Under the pieces are notes generated by a model, which saw nothing but the letters and a program-made list of their open reading frames with translations, ran no database searches and was not told where the DNA came from. Source: DASYXT01 sp035934555 (lineage in GTDB: Bacteria > Verrucomicrobiota > Verrucomicrobiia > Limisphaerales > UBA8199). Taken from it: 64,000 bases of DNA. Location: positions 22,555 through 86,554 of the forward strand of contig DASYXT010000053.1 of NCBI GenBank assembly GCA_035934555.1. Direction: 5' to 3'. Made by a program: the position numbers and the translations under genes. Shown here piece after piece: positions 1 to 8,927 of this stretch (position 1 is the stretch's first letter; each line of letters starts with the position of its first letter).

Positions 1-2714
1 AAAAAATGTCCGGGCTCTCCTGCATTATTGGTGTAGCGGAACAAATAGGGGGCAGTGTTGGTCAGCAACCCTACCCAGGAATCCTGGAGGAAATTGCTGC
101 TGCTGAAAATCGCGTAGCGATACCCATCGGCGCCACTCATCGTCAAGGTCGCGGTTCCCGCTTCCGCACCGACAATACGCAACTGGGTTGGCGGGAAGAT
201 AACTTGAAGCGACGCGGTCCGGCTCGTTGCGGTTCCATATGGATTCGATACCACGACGCGATAATCGCCAATGTCGCCGGTTCGGACGGCCGGAATCGTG
301 AAATAGTGGGTGGTTGCCGTGGGGATATCAGTTCCGTTCCGCTGCCATTGGTATGTTACGGGTGCTGCTCCCGCCGCGCCGACTTGGAACAGGGCGGGCG
401 CGCCCAACGCCACGGTGAGGTTTGCAGGCTGATTTGTGATCATCGGAGGCAACACGACCGTCACAGTAAAAGACTGCGTGGTCGCATTGCCGCTGAAATC
501 CGTCGCGGTAGCCAAAACAGTATTGGTGCCCACGGCAAATCGACCCGGCGGCGGAGCGCATTGGATGGCCGGGGTCGCGTCACAGTTGTCTGTTGCTGTA
601 ACGATGAAATTCACTGTGGCGTAATTTTGGCCTGGCTCCACAGGTTGCACCAGGTTCTCCGGGCAGATGAGTGTAGGCGCCGTCTGGTCATGAACCGTGA
701 TCACCTGGTCACAGGAAACAGAATGGCCGCAAAGATCCGTCACGCTGTATGTCCGCGTCACCAGTTGAATGTGTGAGCCAGGCGTAACGAGCGTATCTAA
801 ATAGCCGACTGATGCTGCCGGATTGGCGGAGGCGGCCCCGCCCGCGGCCAGAAAATCCGCCAGGGTGGCCGCACCCGCAGGCACTTCGCCCACGCACTGT
901 ACGCTTAGGGGTGGGGGAGAGGCAATTTGAAGGCCGGCTTGAGAGCAGGTGACCGCGCCTTTGACTGCATCGCTGAGGCGGTCCCCGGGTCCCGCGCCGA
1001 AGAGATTTTCCTGCGCCATCACCATAGCAGTAGCCGCGTTGTACACCGCGAATGGCGCGGCGCCCTCGAAAGCGTAACCAGATAGATCGTTAAACCCGGC
1101 GCTCGAACCATTCGAGCCCGTACCGGTGCCCAATCCTGTCATGTTGCCGCCGGAGCAATCCCCCGCGTCCACCAGCCCATTGTTTTCAACGTAGATTCCC
1201 GCGAGCGCGTTATTGGTGAGCACGGTATATTCGAGCAAAGCCCGGCCGCCATTGACCCGCACGCCCACGTCATTGCCGGTGACCAGCGTGTTGCCGTTCG
1301 CAATGGTGGCGGCGGCTCCCGCGCCCGTGACGTAAACTCCCCAGGCGCCGCCATGGATGGCTGTGCCACCAAGAATGTTTACCTGCGAATGGTTGGTTGG
1401 CGTGCCAGGCTCCTGGACCGCGGCAACCCCCAGGCCGCCGGGTTTCATTGTAATCTGCAAGTTGCTGATAGAAAGAAGCGCATCGCCGCCGCCAAAGACC
1501 GGGTCAGAGGTATCCGCGAGCACGCCGGTTTGTAGAATTTGGTCGAGCGTTCCACCGCGTACCTGGACGGCGTTGTTACTCCAGCAGCTCGCGGCGACAA
1601 TTCCCACATGGCAATTGCCTGCGCCGTTTACCGTATTATTGATCAGGTTGACCTTGCCCCCGCCATCAACATCCAACGTGTAAAAGCCGCGCACAGTTTT
1701 CCCCGTGGGCGAGGGCAGGGGAGTATTAACGACATTTCCGATTACCTCCAGTAAGGCTGCTGCGCCACGGCGGTAGTTGACCCAAACTCCCATGCTGTAA
1801 ACCCGGTCCAATTCGGCGGATAAGGGCCACCATTCCGCGATGGTGAAAACATTACTGACGACACAAGGGATAAACCCGGCGCTGGCCGGCACGGTGATGC
1901 CATGCACACTGAGACCGCGATTTACGCTGGCAAGGGTGTTGTTCGAGATGACGCTCTGGACCCCGTAGGTCAGCAGGCCTTCCCACATCGTTTCAAAACG
2001 GTTGTTGCAGATATAGTTGAACCCGTTCACGCGCCCGAGTTCGACCTCGAGATAAATGCCGTCATAAGAAATGTTGCGGATAATATTGTTTTGAATGGTC
2101 ACGTGATCCACCGGGGCGAAATCTGTGGCCCAGAAATCGGTATTTTGCACCGCCGCGCTGGAAAATACTTTTGTCCCACCCGCATCGTAACCCTGGTTTG
2201 GCTGAAAAGCCGGATTGCGGCTGTCGAACAGGAAGCCGTCAATGGTGACCTGGCTTGCGCCGAGGTAAATGATCTGGCCGGTGTCCGGGTCGGCGGTTTG
2301 GGGCATCAGGATGGCTTCTGGCGCGCGTTCCGGCGCATTGGCGGGCGTGCCCGCATTGGGACCGAGTAGAGTAACGGGATTTGTGATGGCAAGGTCTTCG
2401 AGGTAGGCGCCGGCGGCGACACGGACCAGACCGCCGGGGGCGACGTGGTCCAGTGCGTCTTGAACGGCGGGGAACGCATCGTAGCCGATGGTGTGAGAGC
2501 CGGAGCCGCCGTGGGCAGGGAATGTCACCTGGCCTGACAAGCCGCGATAATTGGTGTCCACAAAGACAGCGGCAGGCTGGGCGAGGGCCTGCGCGGCAAA
2601 GAAAGCGACAGTCAGGACGAGGCTGGCGAAAACTCTGACTTTGCCTAGCGACCGGGCGCCGTACGCCTCAAGGTTGGCGGTCTGGAAACTGTTGCTGTGC
2701 TTTTGATTTTTCAT
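1..2714 (-). CDS. Secreted right-handed beta-helix protein with HYR and Ig-like domains (3' end outside window)
   Basis: An uninterrupted frame runs from an ATG at 2714 to the window edge, giving 904 complete codons and no stop. Residues about 25-47 form a signal peptide ending near ALAQ. Residues about 50-130 contain a start typical of beta-helix proteins (a repeated 'AVQDALDHVAPGGLVRVAAG' type opening). Up to about residue 600 there are many N-N-x-I/V and GNxV turns that fit a parallel beta-helix (pectate-lyase-like). A HYR-type domain follows (TCPE-like 'PTLICPENL' to 'SGNATTQSFTVTV', about 710-790), then an Ig-like domain with the YQWQRNG core (about 795-880). The last visible residues look like the start of a C-terminal FxYTN module. 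An AAGGA-like ribosome site lies about 10 bases upstream of the ATG. Surface or extracellular polysaccharide binding or cleavage is likely for the fold, but no catalytic residues could be assigned. Confidence 0.85.
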   Translation of the reverse strand, partial: MKNQKHSNSFQTANLEAYGARSLGKVRVFASLVLTVAFFAAQALAQPAAVFVDTNYRGLSGQVTFPAHGGSGSHTIGYDAFPAVQDALDHVAPGGLVRVAAGAYLEDLAITNPVTLLGPNAGTPANAPERAPEAILMPQTADPDTGQIIYLGASQVTIDGFLFDSRNPAFQPNQGYDAGGTKVFSSAAVQNTDFWATDFAPVDHVTIQNNIIRNISYDGIYLEVELGRVNGFNYICNNRFETMWEGLLTYGVQSVISNNTLASVNRGLSVHGITVPASAGFIPCVVSNVFTIAEWWPLSAELDRVYSMGVWVNYRRGAAALLEVIGNVVNTPLPSPTGKTVRGFYTLDVDGGGKVNLINNTVNGAGNCHVGIVAASCWSNNAVQVRGGTLDQILQTGVLADTSDPVFGGGDALLSISNLQITMKPGGLGVAAVQEPGTPTNHSQVNILGGTAIHGGAWGVYVTGAGAAATIANGNTLVTGNDVGVRVNGGRALLEYTVLTNNALAGIYVENNGLVDAGDCSGGNMTGLGTGTGSNGSSAGFNDLSGYAFEGAAPFAVYNAATAMVMAQENLFGAGPGDRLSDAVKGAVTCSQAGLQIASPPPLSVQCVGEVPAGAATLADFLAAGGAASANPAASVGYLDTLVTPGSHIQLVTRTYSVTDLCGHSVSCDQVITVHDQTAPTLICPENLVQPVEPGQNYATVNFIVTATDNCDATPAIQCAPPPGRFAVGTNTVLATATDFSGNATTQSFTVTVVLPPMITNQPANLTVALGAPALFQVGAAGAAPVTYQWQRNGTDIPTATTHYFTIPAVRTGDIGDYRVVVSNPYGTATSRTASLQVIFPPTQLRIVGAEAGTATLTMSGADGYRYAIFSSSNFLQDSWVGLLTNTAPYLFRYTNNAGEPGHF

Positions 2715-3282
2715 AGAAAACATCCTTGGTGGCTGCGGTGCACTGCCGGAAAGGCAAATGCCGAGGGCTCCAGGAAAAGGGTTTGGACGTTCGCAGCGGA
2801 GGTGTCCAACACCCAGTGGCTTAAAGCTTCCCGTTTCATTTTCGTGGTTGTAGCCGGCTTGGCCTAAGCGTGAGGGCGAGTCTGGGGTGGTGTGGAGGTT
2901 GTTGTCAAGACGTTTTATGATTTTTGAGCGCTCGAGGTCGCTCAGCGACTCGCTGGCCGAATTGCGCTGGGAACTTGTGCCGGTCAACCACGACCAAGCC
3001 GCCGCGCAAAACATCCCGGGACGCAAAGGCCTGTTGTAAAAGGGCACTTACTTGGGCTCGAGTACCGGCAATCCCTGGACTTGAACAAGTAGGTCAATCC
3101 TTCGCTCCCCGCGTCCGCAACGCTCAAGAATGGAACAAGTTACTCGCCAAGGCAAGGTGCGGTCGTGCGCCGAATTGGTCCAGATTTCGATTGCCACAGC
3201 CAAGCACCTTTGCCAGCTTGACGGCGGATGGCCGCTGGCGATTCCTCATCAGGGAGTTCGGCCCGGCGCAGCCGCTCCGAAC
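2715..3282. other. Intergenic stretch between divergent genes
   Basis: This 568-base stretch separates the beta-helix gene (leftward) from the cupin gene (rightward), so it should hold both promoters. I see no convincing -10/-35 pair. A 120-codon open frame starting at 2924 and the 51 extra codons upstream of 3283 have arginine/proline-rich, non-protein-like composition and were not accepted as genes. Confidence 0.4.
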
Positions 3283-4530
3283 ATGAACGCAAGCACCTCA
3301 CTAAAAATCCTTAAGGGCAACACCAGAGCAACAGTCGAAGCGGAACTGCAAAGGACTGGGGGTTTGATGCGGTTGGCGCCGACGTGGGTGCCGCGTTCTT
3401 TTTTGCAGCCCGGTCTGCGCCTGAAGCTTCATCCAGACGATACCTACGCGTATGGCGCCAATCGCGGCGGCATTGATGAACGGTGGTTCGCTTCGACGAC
3501 CGAAGCGGCCAATGAAGGGCGGGTGCCGGATGAAGGGTTGAGTTACTGTGTCGTAGGAAATGAGCGATTCACTTTGCGCAAAGCGGTGGAGGATTGCGGC
3601 GCGACACTGGTTGGCAAAAGCATCTGGCAAAAGTACGGCCGCTGGCCGGTATATTCCAAGTTTTTCGACAACATGGGACCCATCCCACTGCACATGCACC
3701 AAAACCAGGCGCAGGCCAGGCTGGTCGGCCAGGAAGGCAAACCCGAATCCTATTATTTCCCGCCCCAGCATAATTATACCGGCAACAACTTCCCTTACAC
3801 CTTTTTTGGGCTCGAACCGGGCACGACAAAAGCGCAGGTGCGCCAATGCCTGGAAGACTGGAACAAAGGCGACAACGGGATTCTCGATCTGTCGAAAGCG
3901 TATCGTTTGAAGGCTGGCAGCGGTTGGCTGGTCGATCCGTGCATTCTGCACGCACCGGGCTCTTGTTGCACGTACGAGCCGCAGTGGGGCAGCGATGTGT
4001 TCGGGATGTACCAGAGCATGGTGGAGGGGCGGTATGTGCCTTGGGAGCTGCTGGTCAAAGACATGCCCAAAGCCAAGCACGACGACCTTGATTTCATTGT
4101 CAACCAGCTTGACTGGGAGGCCAACGTGGACCCCCACTTCAAAGATAATCATTACCTGGAACCGCGGCCTGTGGCCGAGTCGAAGAGCGAAGGGTACCAG
4201 GACCGGTGGGTTGTGTATGGCAAGATCAAGGGGAAACAGCTCTTCACCGCCAAAGAGCTAACCGTGGAGCCCGGCGTAAAATGCCGGGTCTGTGATAGCG
4301 GCGCTTACGGTCTGATCTGCGTGCAGGGCGTGGGGAAGATCAACGGGCAGCCCCTGAACAGCCCGAAACTGATCCGTTTTACCGAGTTAACCGAGGACGA
4401 GTACTTTTGCAGTGAAGAGGGCAGCCGGCAGGGAGTGGTGTTCGAGAATGGCAGTGCGACCGAACCGCTGGTGTGCTTGCGCTATTTTGGGCCGGAGGTG
4501 AATCCCAGCGCGCCGGAGCTCAGGAGGTAG
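3283..4530 (+). CDS. Cupin-fold protein resembling class I mannose-6-phosphate isomerase
   Basis: The product is 415 residues from the ATG at 3283. An in-frame ATG at 3130 would add 51 residues that look non-coding, so the later start is preferred. A metal-binding cupin motif PLHMHQNQ places His137 and His139, followed by a tyrosine/phenylalanine-rich segment (YYFPPQHNYTGNNFPYTFFG) and a second half beginning with 'RWVVYGKIKGKQLFTAKELTVEPG' style beta strands. This two-cupin layout fits the phosphomannose isomerase superfamily, whose members interconvert aldose and ketose phosphates with a bound metal. The substrate cannot be read from sequence. The gene stands alone, with a heptamer repeat tract starting 9 bases after its stop. 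Confidence 0.6.
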   Translation: MNASTSLKILKGNTRATVEAELQRTGGLMRLAPTWVPRSFLQPGLRLKLHPDDTYAYGANRGGIDERWFASTTEAANEGRVPDEGLSYCVVGNERFTLRKAVEDCGATLVGKSIWQKYGRWPVYSKFFDNMGPIPLHMHQNQAQARLVGQEGKPESYYFPPQHNYTGNNFPYTFFGLEPGTTKAQVRQCLEDWNKGDNGILDLSKAYRLKAGSGWLVDPCILHAPGSCCTYEPQWGSDVFGMYQSMVEGRYVPWELLVKDMPKAKHDDLDFIVNQLDWEANVDPHFKDNHYLEPRPVAESKSEGYQDRWVVYGKIKGKQLFTAKELTVEPGVKCRVCDSGAYGLICVQGVGKINGQPLNSPKLIRFTELTEDEYFCSEEGSRQGVVFENGSATEPLVCLRYFGPEVNPSAPELRR

Positions 4531-4538
4531 GGGAGAGA

Positions 4539-4622
4539 GGGCAGAGGGCAGAGGGCAGAGGGCAGAGGGCAGAGGTCGGAGAGCAGAGGTCGGAGAGCAG
4601 AGGTCGGAGGGCAGAGGTCGGA
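4539..4622. repeat. Twelve tandem heptamers (GGGCAGA / GGTCGGA / GAGCAGA)
   Basis: Twelve consecutive 7-base units follow the cupin stop codon. The first five are identical GGGCAGA; the next seven alternate GGTCGGA with GAGCAGA or GGGCAGA, so the second half behaves as a 14-base repeat. The tract is purine-rich on this strand. It is translated in an open frame as Arg/Glu/Gln-rich nonsense, which I do not regard as a gene. Confidence 0.9.
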
Positions 4623-4726
4623 GGGCCCATGATTTATCCTCCAGGGGTGCGCTTAGGAAGCAGTGCGGGAGGGGACGCCTGTTGAAACTATGGCGAACAG
4701 CACAGGGCCCGCCTCCCGACTAATTT

Positions 4727-4757
4727 ATACTCCCAGGCCCTCCTCAGGGGGGAGTAT
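4727..4757. other. Inverted repeat overlapping the 3' end of the entericidin-like gene
   Basis: ATACTCCC (4727-4734) pairs perfectly with GGGAGTAT (4750-4757), with further partial pairing of CCTCC and GGGG inside the loop. It overlaps the stop codon of the small lipoprotein gene. Neither side carries a clean run of T on the transcribed strand, so a role as terminator is possible but weak. Confidence 0.35.
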
Positions 4758-4881
4758 TGTTTTGAATCTTATTGCCTGCCGACGAGATATCCTCCCCGGC
4801 TCCATGGACGGTATGGCAAGCCGTCACCCCGCTAATCAAGCAGACAGCAGCGGCTAACAGCAGCAGTAGTCGTTTAATCAT
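4744..4881 (-). CDS. Entericidin-like small lipoprotein
   Basis: This 45-residue gene begins with MIKRLLLLLAAAVCLISG, a hydrophobic signal, and has a lipobox V-T-A-C with the lipidated Cys at residue 22. The mature part reads HTVHGAGEDISSAGNKIQ, matching the characteristic 'TVxGAGxDIxxAGxxI' body of the entericidin A/B family. Entericidins are small membrane lipoproteins; EcnA/EcnB of enterobacteria act as an antidote/toxin pair, but most homologues elsewhere are single and of unknown role. It is monocistronic here and reads leftward between the cupin gene and the SH3-like gene. No strong ribosome site is seen upstream of the ATG. Confidence 0.8.
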   Translation of the reverse strand: MIKRLLLLLAAAVCLISGVTACHTVHGAGEDISSAGNKIQNNTPP

Positions 4882-5039
4882 AATCGGATTTTGTTTTGGC
4901 GAGTCATTGCGCCCGCCAGCAGCACCGTGCCGACTTCCTCAGCCGGTTACCATGGGGTGAACTGCGTGGCCGGGCATAGGAAATCCCTCGCCATCGGTCG
5001 GGAACCTATTTCCGAAAGCAAAGGAGATCGGCTCCAGGC

Positions 5040-5720
5040 CTAGTGGGAGGTCGGTTGGGCGTGAGTTGTCGGTGGCTTGAGCGGGGCAGTTGCGCTGCTC
5101 GCGCCGGGTTCATTGCCCGTCTCCTTAAGGAAATTATCCAGGACCAGTAAATAGGTATCGAGCAATCCGCCGGTCTCGGGTCCCAGTTCCGTCTTTGCCG
5201 CGCGGATTTGGTCGGCGGCGGTCTTGGCCTGGGCGCGCAAGTCGCCGATGTTCATTTGGCCGCTGAGCAGGCCATTCAGCAGTTCGTCGAACTTCGCGTT
5301 GGCGTCCGGGCCGGCGCCGGCCAGGTACTGTTTGCGAACCTGGTCCACCAGGTTCGACTGCGCGGCCAATTGTTTGAGCGCGCCCGAAAGGGCAGGGGAA
5401 GCATTGGTGGCCGAGGGGAACGCGCCAGCCGTCGGGCTCTGCGCGAGAGCCTGGCCGGACGGCCGGTTGGTCGCGGAAATGCCGAATCCCACCTGGGCGA
5501 CTTTCGCGCGGGGAAGGCGCAAAGTGCCGAGCAGTTGGCTTTTCAGCACAACCATGTTCGCATCCACTGAAAGCACCTGACCAAAGTACTGGTCCCCATC
5601 GAGCATTTGGACCTGGTCGGCCCGGCTGGCGCCAGCCGCCGCAAGGAACAGGAGCACACAACAACCAATCAGAAACTCACGGGTCTTGAATCCGGCCTTT
5701 CGGGGCAGGGCGCGTTCCAT
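5040..5720 (-). CDS. Exported protein with N-terminal SH3/Sm-like domain
   Basis: 226 residues. A signal peptide (residues about 14-35, FLIGCCVLLFLAAAGASRAD) precedes a short beta domain 'QVQMLDGDQYFGQVLSVDAN ... LRLPRAKVAQVGFG' (about 36-80) of the kind found in many verrucomicrobial exported proteins that carry a G-D-x-x-x-G-x-V strand pattern. The rest is Ala/Gln-rich and predicted helical, with a low-complexity Pro/Thr tail. No enzyme motif is visible. It lies 58 bases downstream of the amylase gene on the same strand and may be co-transcribed with it. Function unknown. Confidence 0.7.
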   Translation of the reverse strand: MERALPRKAGFKTREFLIGCCVLLFLAAAGASRADQVQMLDGDQYFGQVLSVDANMVVLKSQLLGTLRLPRAKVAQVGFGISATNRPSGQALAQSPTAGAFPSATNASPALSGALKQLAAQSNLVDQVRKQYLAGAGPDANAKFDELLNGLLSGQMNIGDLRAQAKTAADQIRAAKTELGPETGGLLDTYLLVLDNFLKETGNEPGASSATAPLKPPTTHAQPTSH

Positions 5721-5778
5721 ACGTCAAACGATAGACCCTGCGCCGCTCAGATGCAACTCGGGGCGCCGGGCCCATTTT

Positions 5779-7185
5779 TCAATTAGTCGGCACCTTGCGG
5801 TGGTACACCTGCCACTCAAACCCGTTAAGCCGGAACAAGGGGAATGCGCCAGCCGCACACTTGGGCATGCCCGCGAAGCTCAGCGGACTGAATTGCTGAT
5901 CGTGGAGCACCTCGACCGACCCAATAACGGCGCGGTTGGAGAAGTTGATCAACACGACAAATTCGTCTGCGCCGTCCAGGCGCATGAAGCTGACCAGGTC
6001 CTTTTCATCAGAATTGGGCAACCAGAGCACGCGGTCGTTTTGGAATGCGCGGTTGGTTTTGCGCATGGCGGCTAATTGCCGGTAGATTTGACGCAACGGC
6101 GGGCGGTCCTTCGGCTGCCAGAACACGGGCATTTTCTCGAACAATGCCGGGTCGCCGGACTCGGTGGCATCGCCCACCTCCATGCCATTGTAGAGCAGCG
6201 GAACCCCGTCGAGCGTGAACATAAGGGCGGAGGCGGCCAGGGCGCCGCGCAGGCCAAAGCGGCTAACCGCTCGCGCTTCATCGTGATTATCCGAAATGCG
6301 CAGATGTACCGAGCCACGGGGGAATTGCTGCCGGCTCTCGTCCCAGCAGCGCTTCAAATCGGTCGCCGGAGCGCCCTTGAGCAAGACGTCATTGAGGGTA
6401 CTGTGCAACGGCCAGGAATAATCGCAGTCGAACGCCTTGACGAGCAGTTCGGGTTTGCTTGCTTCAGCCAGCAACATGAAATCAGGTTTAACCTTGGCCA
6501 GTTCGACACGGGCTTGTTCCCAAAAAGTCGTCGGCACCATGTACGCGACATCGCAGCGAAACCCATCGAGGTCGAAATTGGCCGGGTCGAGCCAGTACTT
6601 CAGCATATCCAGCATGTATCGCCGCAGTTGCGGGTTCTCGTAATTCAAGCCGGCCACATCGGTCCATTCAGGCACCGGGGGGATGATTTGGCCCAGGGCA
6701 TTGTGTTTATAAAACTCGGGGTGCTGCATCATGACTGAATCCCACGCGGTGTGGTTGGCGACGATATCAATAATGACCTTGAGATCGCGCCGATGGGCCT
6801 CCTTGACCAGCCGTTTCAGATCCTCCGCGGTGCCGTAGTCCGGGTTGATGGCGTAGAAGTCGCGCACGGCGTAGGGGCTGCCCAAGGAACCTTTCCGCAT
6901 CTTTTCGCCAATCGGATGGATCGGCATCAGCCAAAGAACAGTCACGCCGAGCTCTTTTAGTTCGTCCAACCGGGCCGTGATGCCGTTGAAATTGCCTGCG
7001 GCCGAAAAATTCCGTGGAAAAATCTCATAAACGACTCCTGCCCGAAGCCATTGCGGGACCGGCCGAGCCGTGAGTTGTGACAGGTCCTCACTGCGCAATG
7101 AGGAGGTGCCGACCAGCAGCCCCAGCGCGAGAGAAACAGTGGAACGCAAGGAGCGGAGCGGCCCTTGATGCGGGTTCGTATTCAA
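5779..7185 (-). CDS. GH13 alpha-amylase-family glycoside hydrolase, exported
   Basis: 468 residues from a TTG start (an in-frame TAA sits just upstream and no early ATG exists). A signal-like hydrophobic stretch occupies residues about 15-30. The four conserved GH13 regions are present: region I DIVANH (140-145), region II GFRCDV with nucleophile Asp212, acid/base Glu241 in MLLAEAS, and region IV DNHD (299-302). The family cleaves or transfers alpha-glucosidic bonds in starch or malto-oligosaccharides through a (beta/alpha)8 barrel. Length fits a single-barrel cyclomaltodextrinase/amylase without extra binding modules. With the GH15 gene at 44012 it suggests alpha-glucan use, although the two are far apart. 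Confidence 0.9.
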   Translation of the reverse strand: MNTNPHQGPLRSLRSTVSLALGLLVGTSSLRSEDLSQLTARPVPQWLRAGVVYEIFPRNFSAAGNFNGITARLDELKELGVTVLWLMPIHPIGEKMRKGSLGSPYAVRDFYAINPDYGTAEDLKRLVKEAHRRDLKVIIDIVANHTAWDSVMMQHPEFYKHNALGQIIPPVPEWTDVAGLNYENPQLRRYMLDMLKYWLDPANFDLDGFRCDVAYMVPTTFWEQARVELAKVKPDFMLLAEASKPELLVKAFDCDYSWPLHSTLNDVLLKGAPATDLKRCWDESRQQFPRGSVHLRISDNHDEARAVSRFGLRGALAASALMFTLDGVPLLYNGMEVGDATESGDPALFEKMPVFWQPKDRPPLRQIYRQLAAMRKTNRAFQNDRVLWLPNSDEKDLVSFMRLDGADEFVVLINFSNRAVIGSVEVLHDQQFSPLSFAGMPKCAAGAFPLFRLNGFEWQVYHRKVPTN

Positions 7186-7253
7186 AGCGGCACCAGTTTA
7201 CGCGCACGCCGCTCCGAGTCGTCAATGCTTTCCCTACCGCATAAAGATGCGGG

Positions 7254-7970
7254 TCACAAGGGGGTGCGCTTATCCTTGAGGTATTGGGTGTGGCCGTCCA
7301 GTAAGAGCCGGTTGCGTCCCCCAGGGTGCACCGCCCGGCCCTTTAACGCCGAGTCCACCGTAGGCACCGTCATCGGGAAATAAGGGTCCACGACCAATTC
7401 GACATCCACCGCGCCGCTGATGTATCCGACCAGCGGGTCGGTACTCGAAGCGGCTGCTAAATCTGCCACCGCTTGCTCCTGAGTCTTGCCCCAGAAATTC
7501 TCCTGGCCAACAGGTTGGTCGGGCCGATCGAATCGCCACGCCCAGTAGCGCGTGACTGGCGAGTTGGTGGCGCTCGTAACGGCTTGAACGGTTTGGACGG
7601 CCGTGCCGGCGGGGCAGTTGGGTCCTGCCGGGCAGGACCATACGGTCACCGCGGCGCCGCAGTTCTGCAAGACATTGGGTGCCCACCCGGTTCGTGGGTC
7701 AGACGGCGGCCAACTACTCCAGGGATGAAACCCACCAGGTAAGGTGTTTTTCAGGTCGGCTTGATCGGGAAAGCGGTCCTTCGAATCATCCAGGTACAAG
7801 AAAAAAGCGACACCCATCTGCTTGAGGTTTGCAAGGCAGGAGGTCCGCTGTGATTTTTGTTTCGCTCGAGCCAGGGCGGGCAGCAACATCGCCGCCAGCA
7901 GCGCGATGATCGCAATCACCACTAATAATTCTATCAGAGTGAACCCGGCCAGGGCTTGCCGGCCTTCCAC
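7254..7970 (-). CDS. Type II secretion/pseudopilin-like protein with GFTLIEL N-terminus and H-x9-DG tail
   Basis: 238 residues from a GTG start. Residues 9-15 are GFTLIEL, the prepilin peptidase site, followed by the hydrophobic helix LVVIAIIALLAAMLLPALAR. The C-terminus reads HPGGRNRLLLDGHTQYL, the H-x9-DG type motif of the DUF1559-like pseudopilins that are amplified in Planctomycetota and Verrucomicrobiota. Their cellular role is not established; they are presumed secreted or assembled after cleavage by a prepilin peptidase. It precedes the amylase gene by 68 bases on the same strand. Confidence 0.85.
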   Translation of the reverse strand: MEGRQALAGFTLIELLVVIAIIALLAAMLLPALARAKQKSQRTSCLANLKQMGVAFFLYLDDSKDRFPDQADLKNTLPGGFHPWSSWPPSDPRTGWAPNVLQNCGAAVTVWSCPAGPNCPAGTAVQTVQAVTSATNSPVTRYWAWRFDRPDQPVGQENFWGKTQEQAVADLAAASSTDPLVGYISGAVDVELVVDPYFPMTVPTVDSALKGRAVHPGGRNRLLLDGHTQYLKDKRTPL

Positions 7971-8075
7971 CGGTCGTGCCCGGCTGCGCCCGGATGTGCT
8001 TATCTGTTTAATAAGTCAAGCATATCTCAGGAAGCTCGCTTGGCAAGCCAGCCTTTTATCTCTAGCCTTTCTCCC

Positions 8076-8696
8076 ATGCTGGCGAGCGAATTCATCCCCG
8101 CGCGGAAGCGGTCGGAACGGCTGATGGTCATGCTGCACGGTTTGGGCGACAGTCTCGAAGGCTACCGCTGGCTGCCGGAAGCTCTCGATTTGCCGTGGCT
8201 CAACTATTTGCTGGTTAATGCTCCTGACGAGTATTACGGCGGGTATTCCTGGTTCGATTTCACGGGAGAGATAGGCCCGGGGGTGTGGCGGAGCCGGGAA
8301 CTGCTATCGGAGGCGCTGGAGCACCAGCGTGCGGGTGGTTTTCCTGCGGACCAAACCACGTTAGGCGGTTTCTCGCAGGGTTGCCTGATGTCGCTGGAGC
8401 TGGGCTTGCGCTATCCACATCGTTTGGCGGGGATTGTCGGGATTAGTGGATATGTTTGTGATCCGGACAAATTGCTGACAGAGCTTTCGCCTGTGGCTCG
8501 GCAGCAGCGGGTGCTGGTTACTCATGGAAGCATGGATCCGCTTATTCCCCTGGCGCCGGTGCGACAACAAATCCAACAACTCCAATCTGCGGGGCTTAAC
8601 ATCCAGTGGCAGGAGTTCCCCAAGGCGCACACCATCGCCGGTGAGACGGAGCTGGCGCTCATCCGTGATTTCATCCGCGCCGGATATGAGGGGTGA
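8076..8696 (+). CDS. Alpha/beta-hydrolase, phospholipase/carboxylesterase family
   Basis: 206 residues from the ATG at 8076; a longer in-frame start at 7956 adds 40 residues that do not resemble the family. The nucleophile elbow GGFSQG places Ser100, the acid is Asp154 in GSMDPLIP and the histidine is His185 in PKAHTI, in the normal order and spacing of the carboxylesterase/thioesterase-like family (bacterial Est/YpfH type). HGLGD at 21-25 supplies the oxyanion-hole region. It lies divergent to the pseudopilin gene and ends 7 bases before a convergent small ORF. Substrate unknown, probably a small acyl ester; cytoplasmic because there is no signal peptide. Confidence 0.88.
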   Translation: MLASEFIPARKRSERLMVMLHGLGDSLEGYRWLPEALDLPWLNYLLVNAPDEYYGGYSWFDFTGEIGPGVWRSRELLSEALEHQRAGGFPADQTTLGGFSQGCLMSLELGLRYPHRLAGIVGISGYVCDPDKLLTELSPVARQQRVLVTHGSMDPLIPLAPVRQQIQQLQSAGLNIQWQEFPKAHTIAGETELALIRDFIRAGYEG

Positions 8697-8703
8697 GGTC
8701 TGG

Positions 8704-8868
8704 CTACTCACTGACCAGAAGCAACCAACTAAACTCTCCGCACACGTCCCTACTCGACAGCCAGAACGCTCGTTTGGGGAAAAATGCGTCGTGCGGCTCG
8801 TCTTCTCCGACCAGCACGCCCGGGGGCGTGTTCGCCCGCCAGACAATGCCATGGTGTGTCCGGTGCAC
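8704..8868 (-). CDS. Possible small protein, 54 residues, GTG start
   Basis: No ATG is present, but from GTG 8868 (or TTG 8871, just below an in-frame TAA) the frame reads a protein-like sequence containing GIVWRANTPPGVLVGEDEP and ending GEFSWLLLVSE at a TAG 7 bases after the convergent esterase stop. Composition (acidic, aromatic) is unlike the Arg/Pro-rich shadow frames around it. No ribosome site is convincing. It may be a real small gene or the tail of a decayed one. No family recognised. Confidence 0.35.
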   Translation of the reverse strand: MHRTHHGIVWRANTPPGVLVGEDEPHDAFFPKRAFWLSSRDVCGEFSWLLLVSE

Positions 8869-8927
8869 CAATCGACGTCGGGGTTCAAAGTAGGGTGTTT
8901 AACCCAGTTTGCCCTCCCGGGCCTAAC

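Noticed and set aside
328..1372. Several plus- and minus-strand open frames inside the first 2.7 kb
   Set aside because: They are shadows of the 2714-to-edge beta-helix gene, whose frame stays open and makes protein with recognisable domains.
2924..3286. 120-codon plus-strand frame upstream of the cupin gene
   Set aside because: Arg/Ser/Pro-rich, no ribosome site, no family pattern; it overlaps the cupin start in another frame.
4473..4685. Plus-strand frame encoding GRGQRAE-type repeats
   Set aside because: It is a translation of the tandem heptamer tract, not a gene-like sequence.
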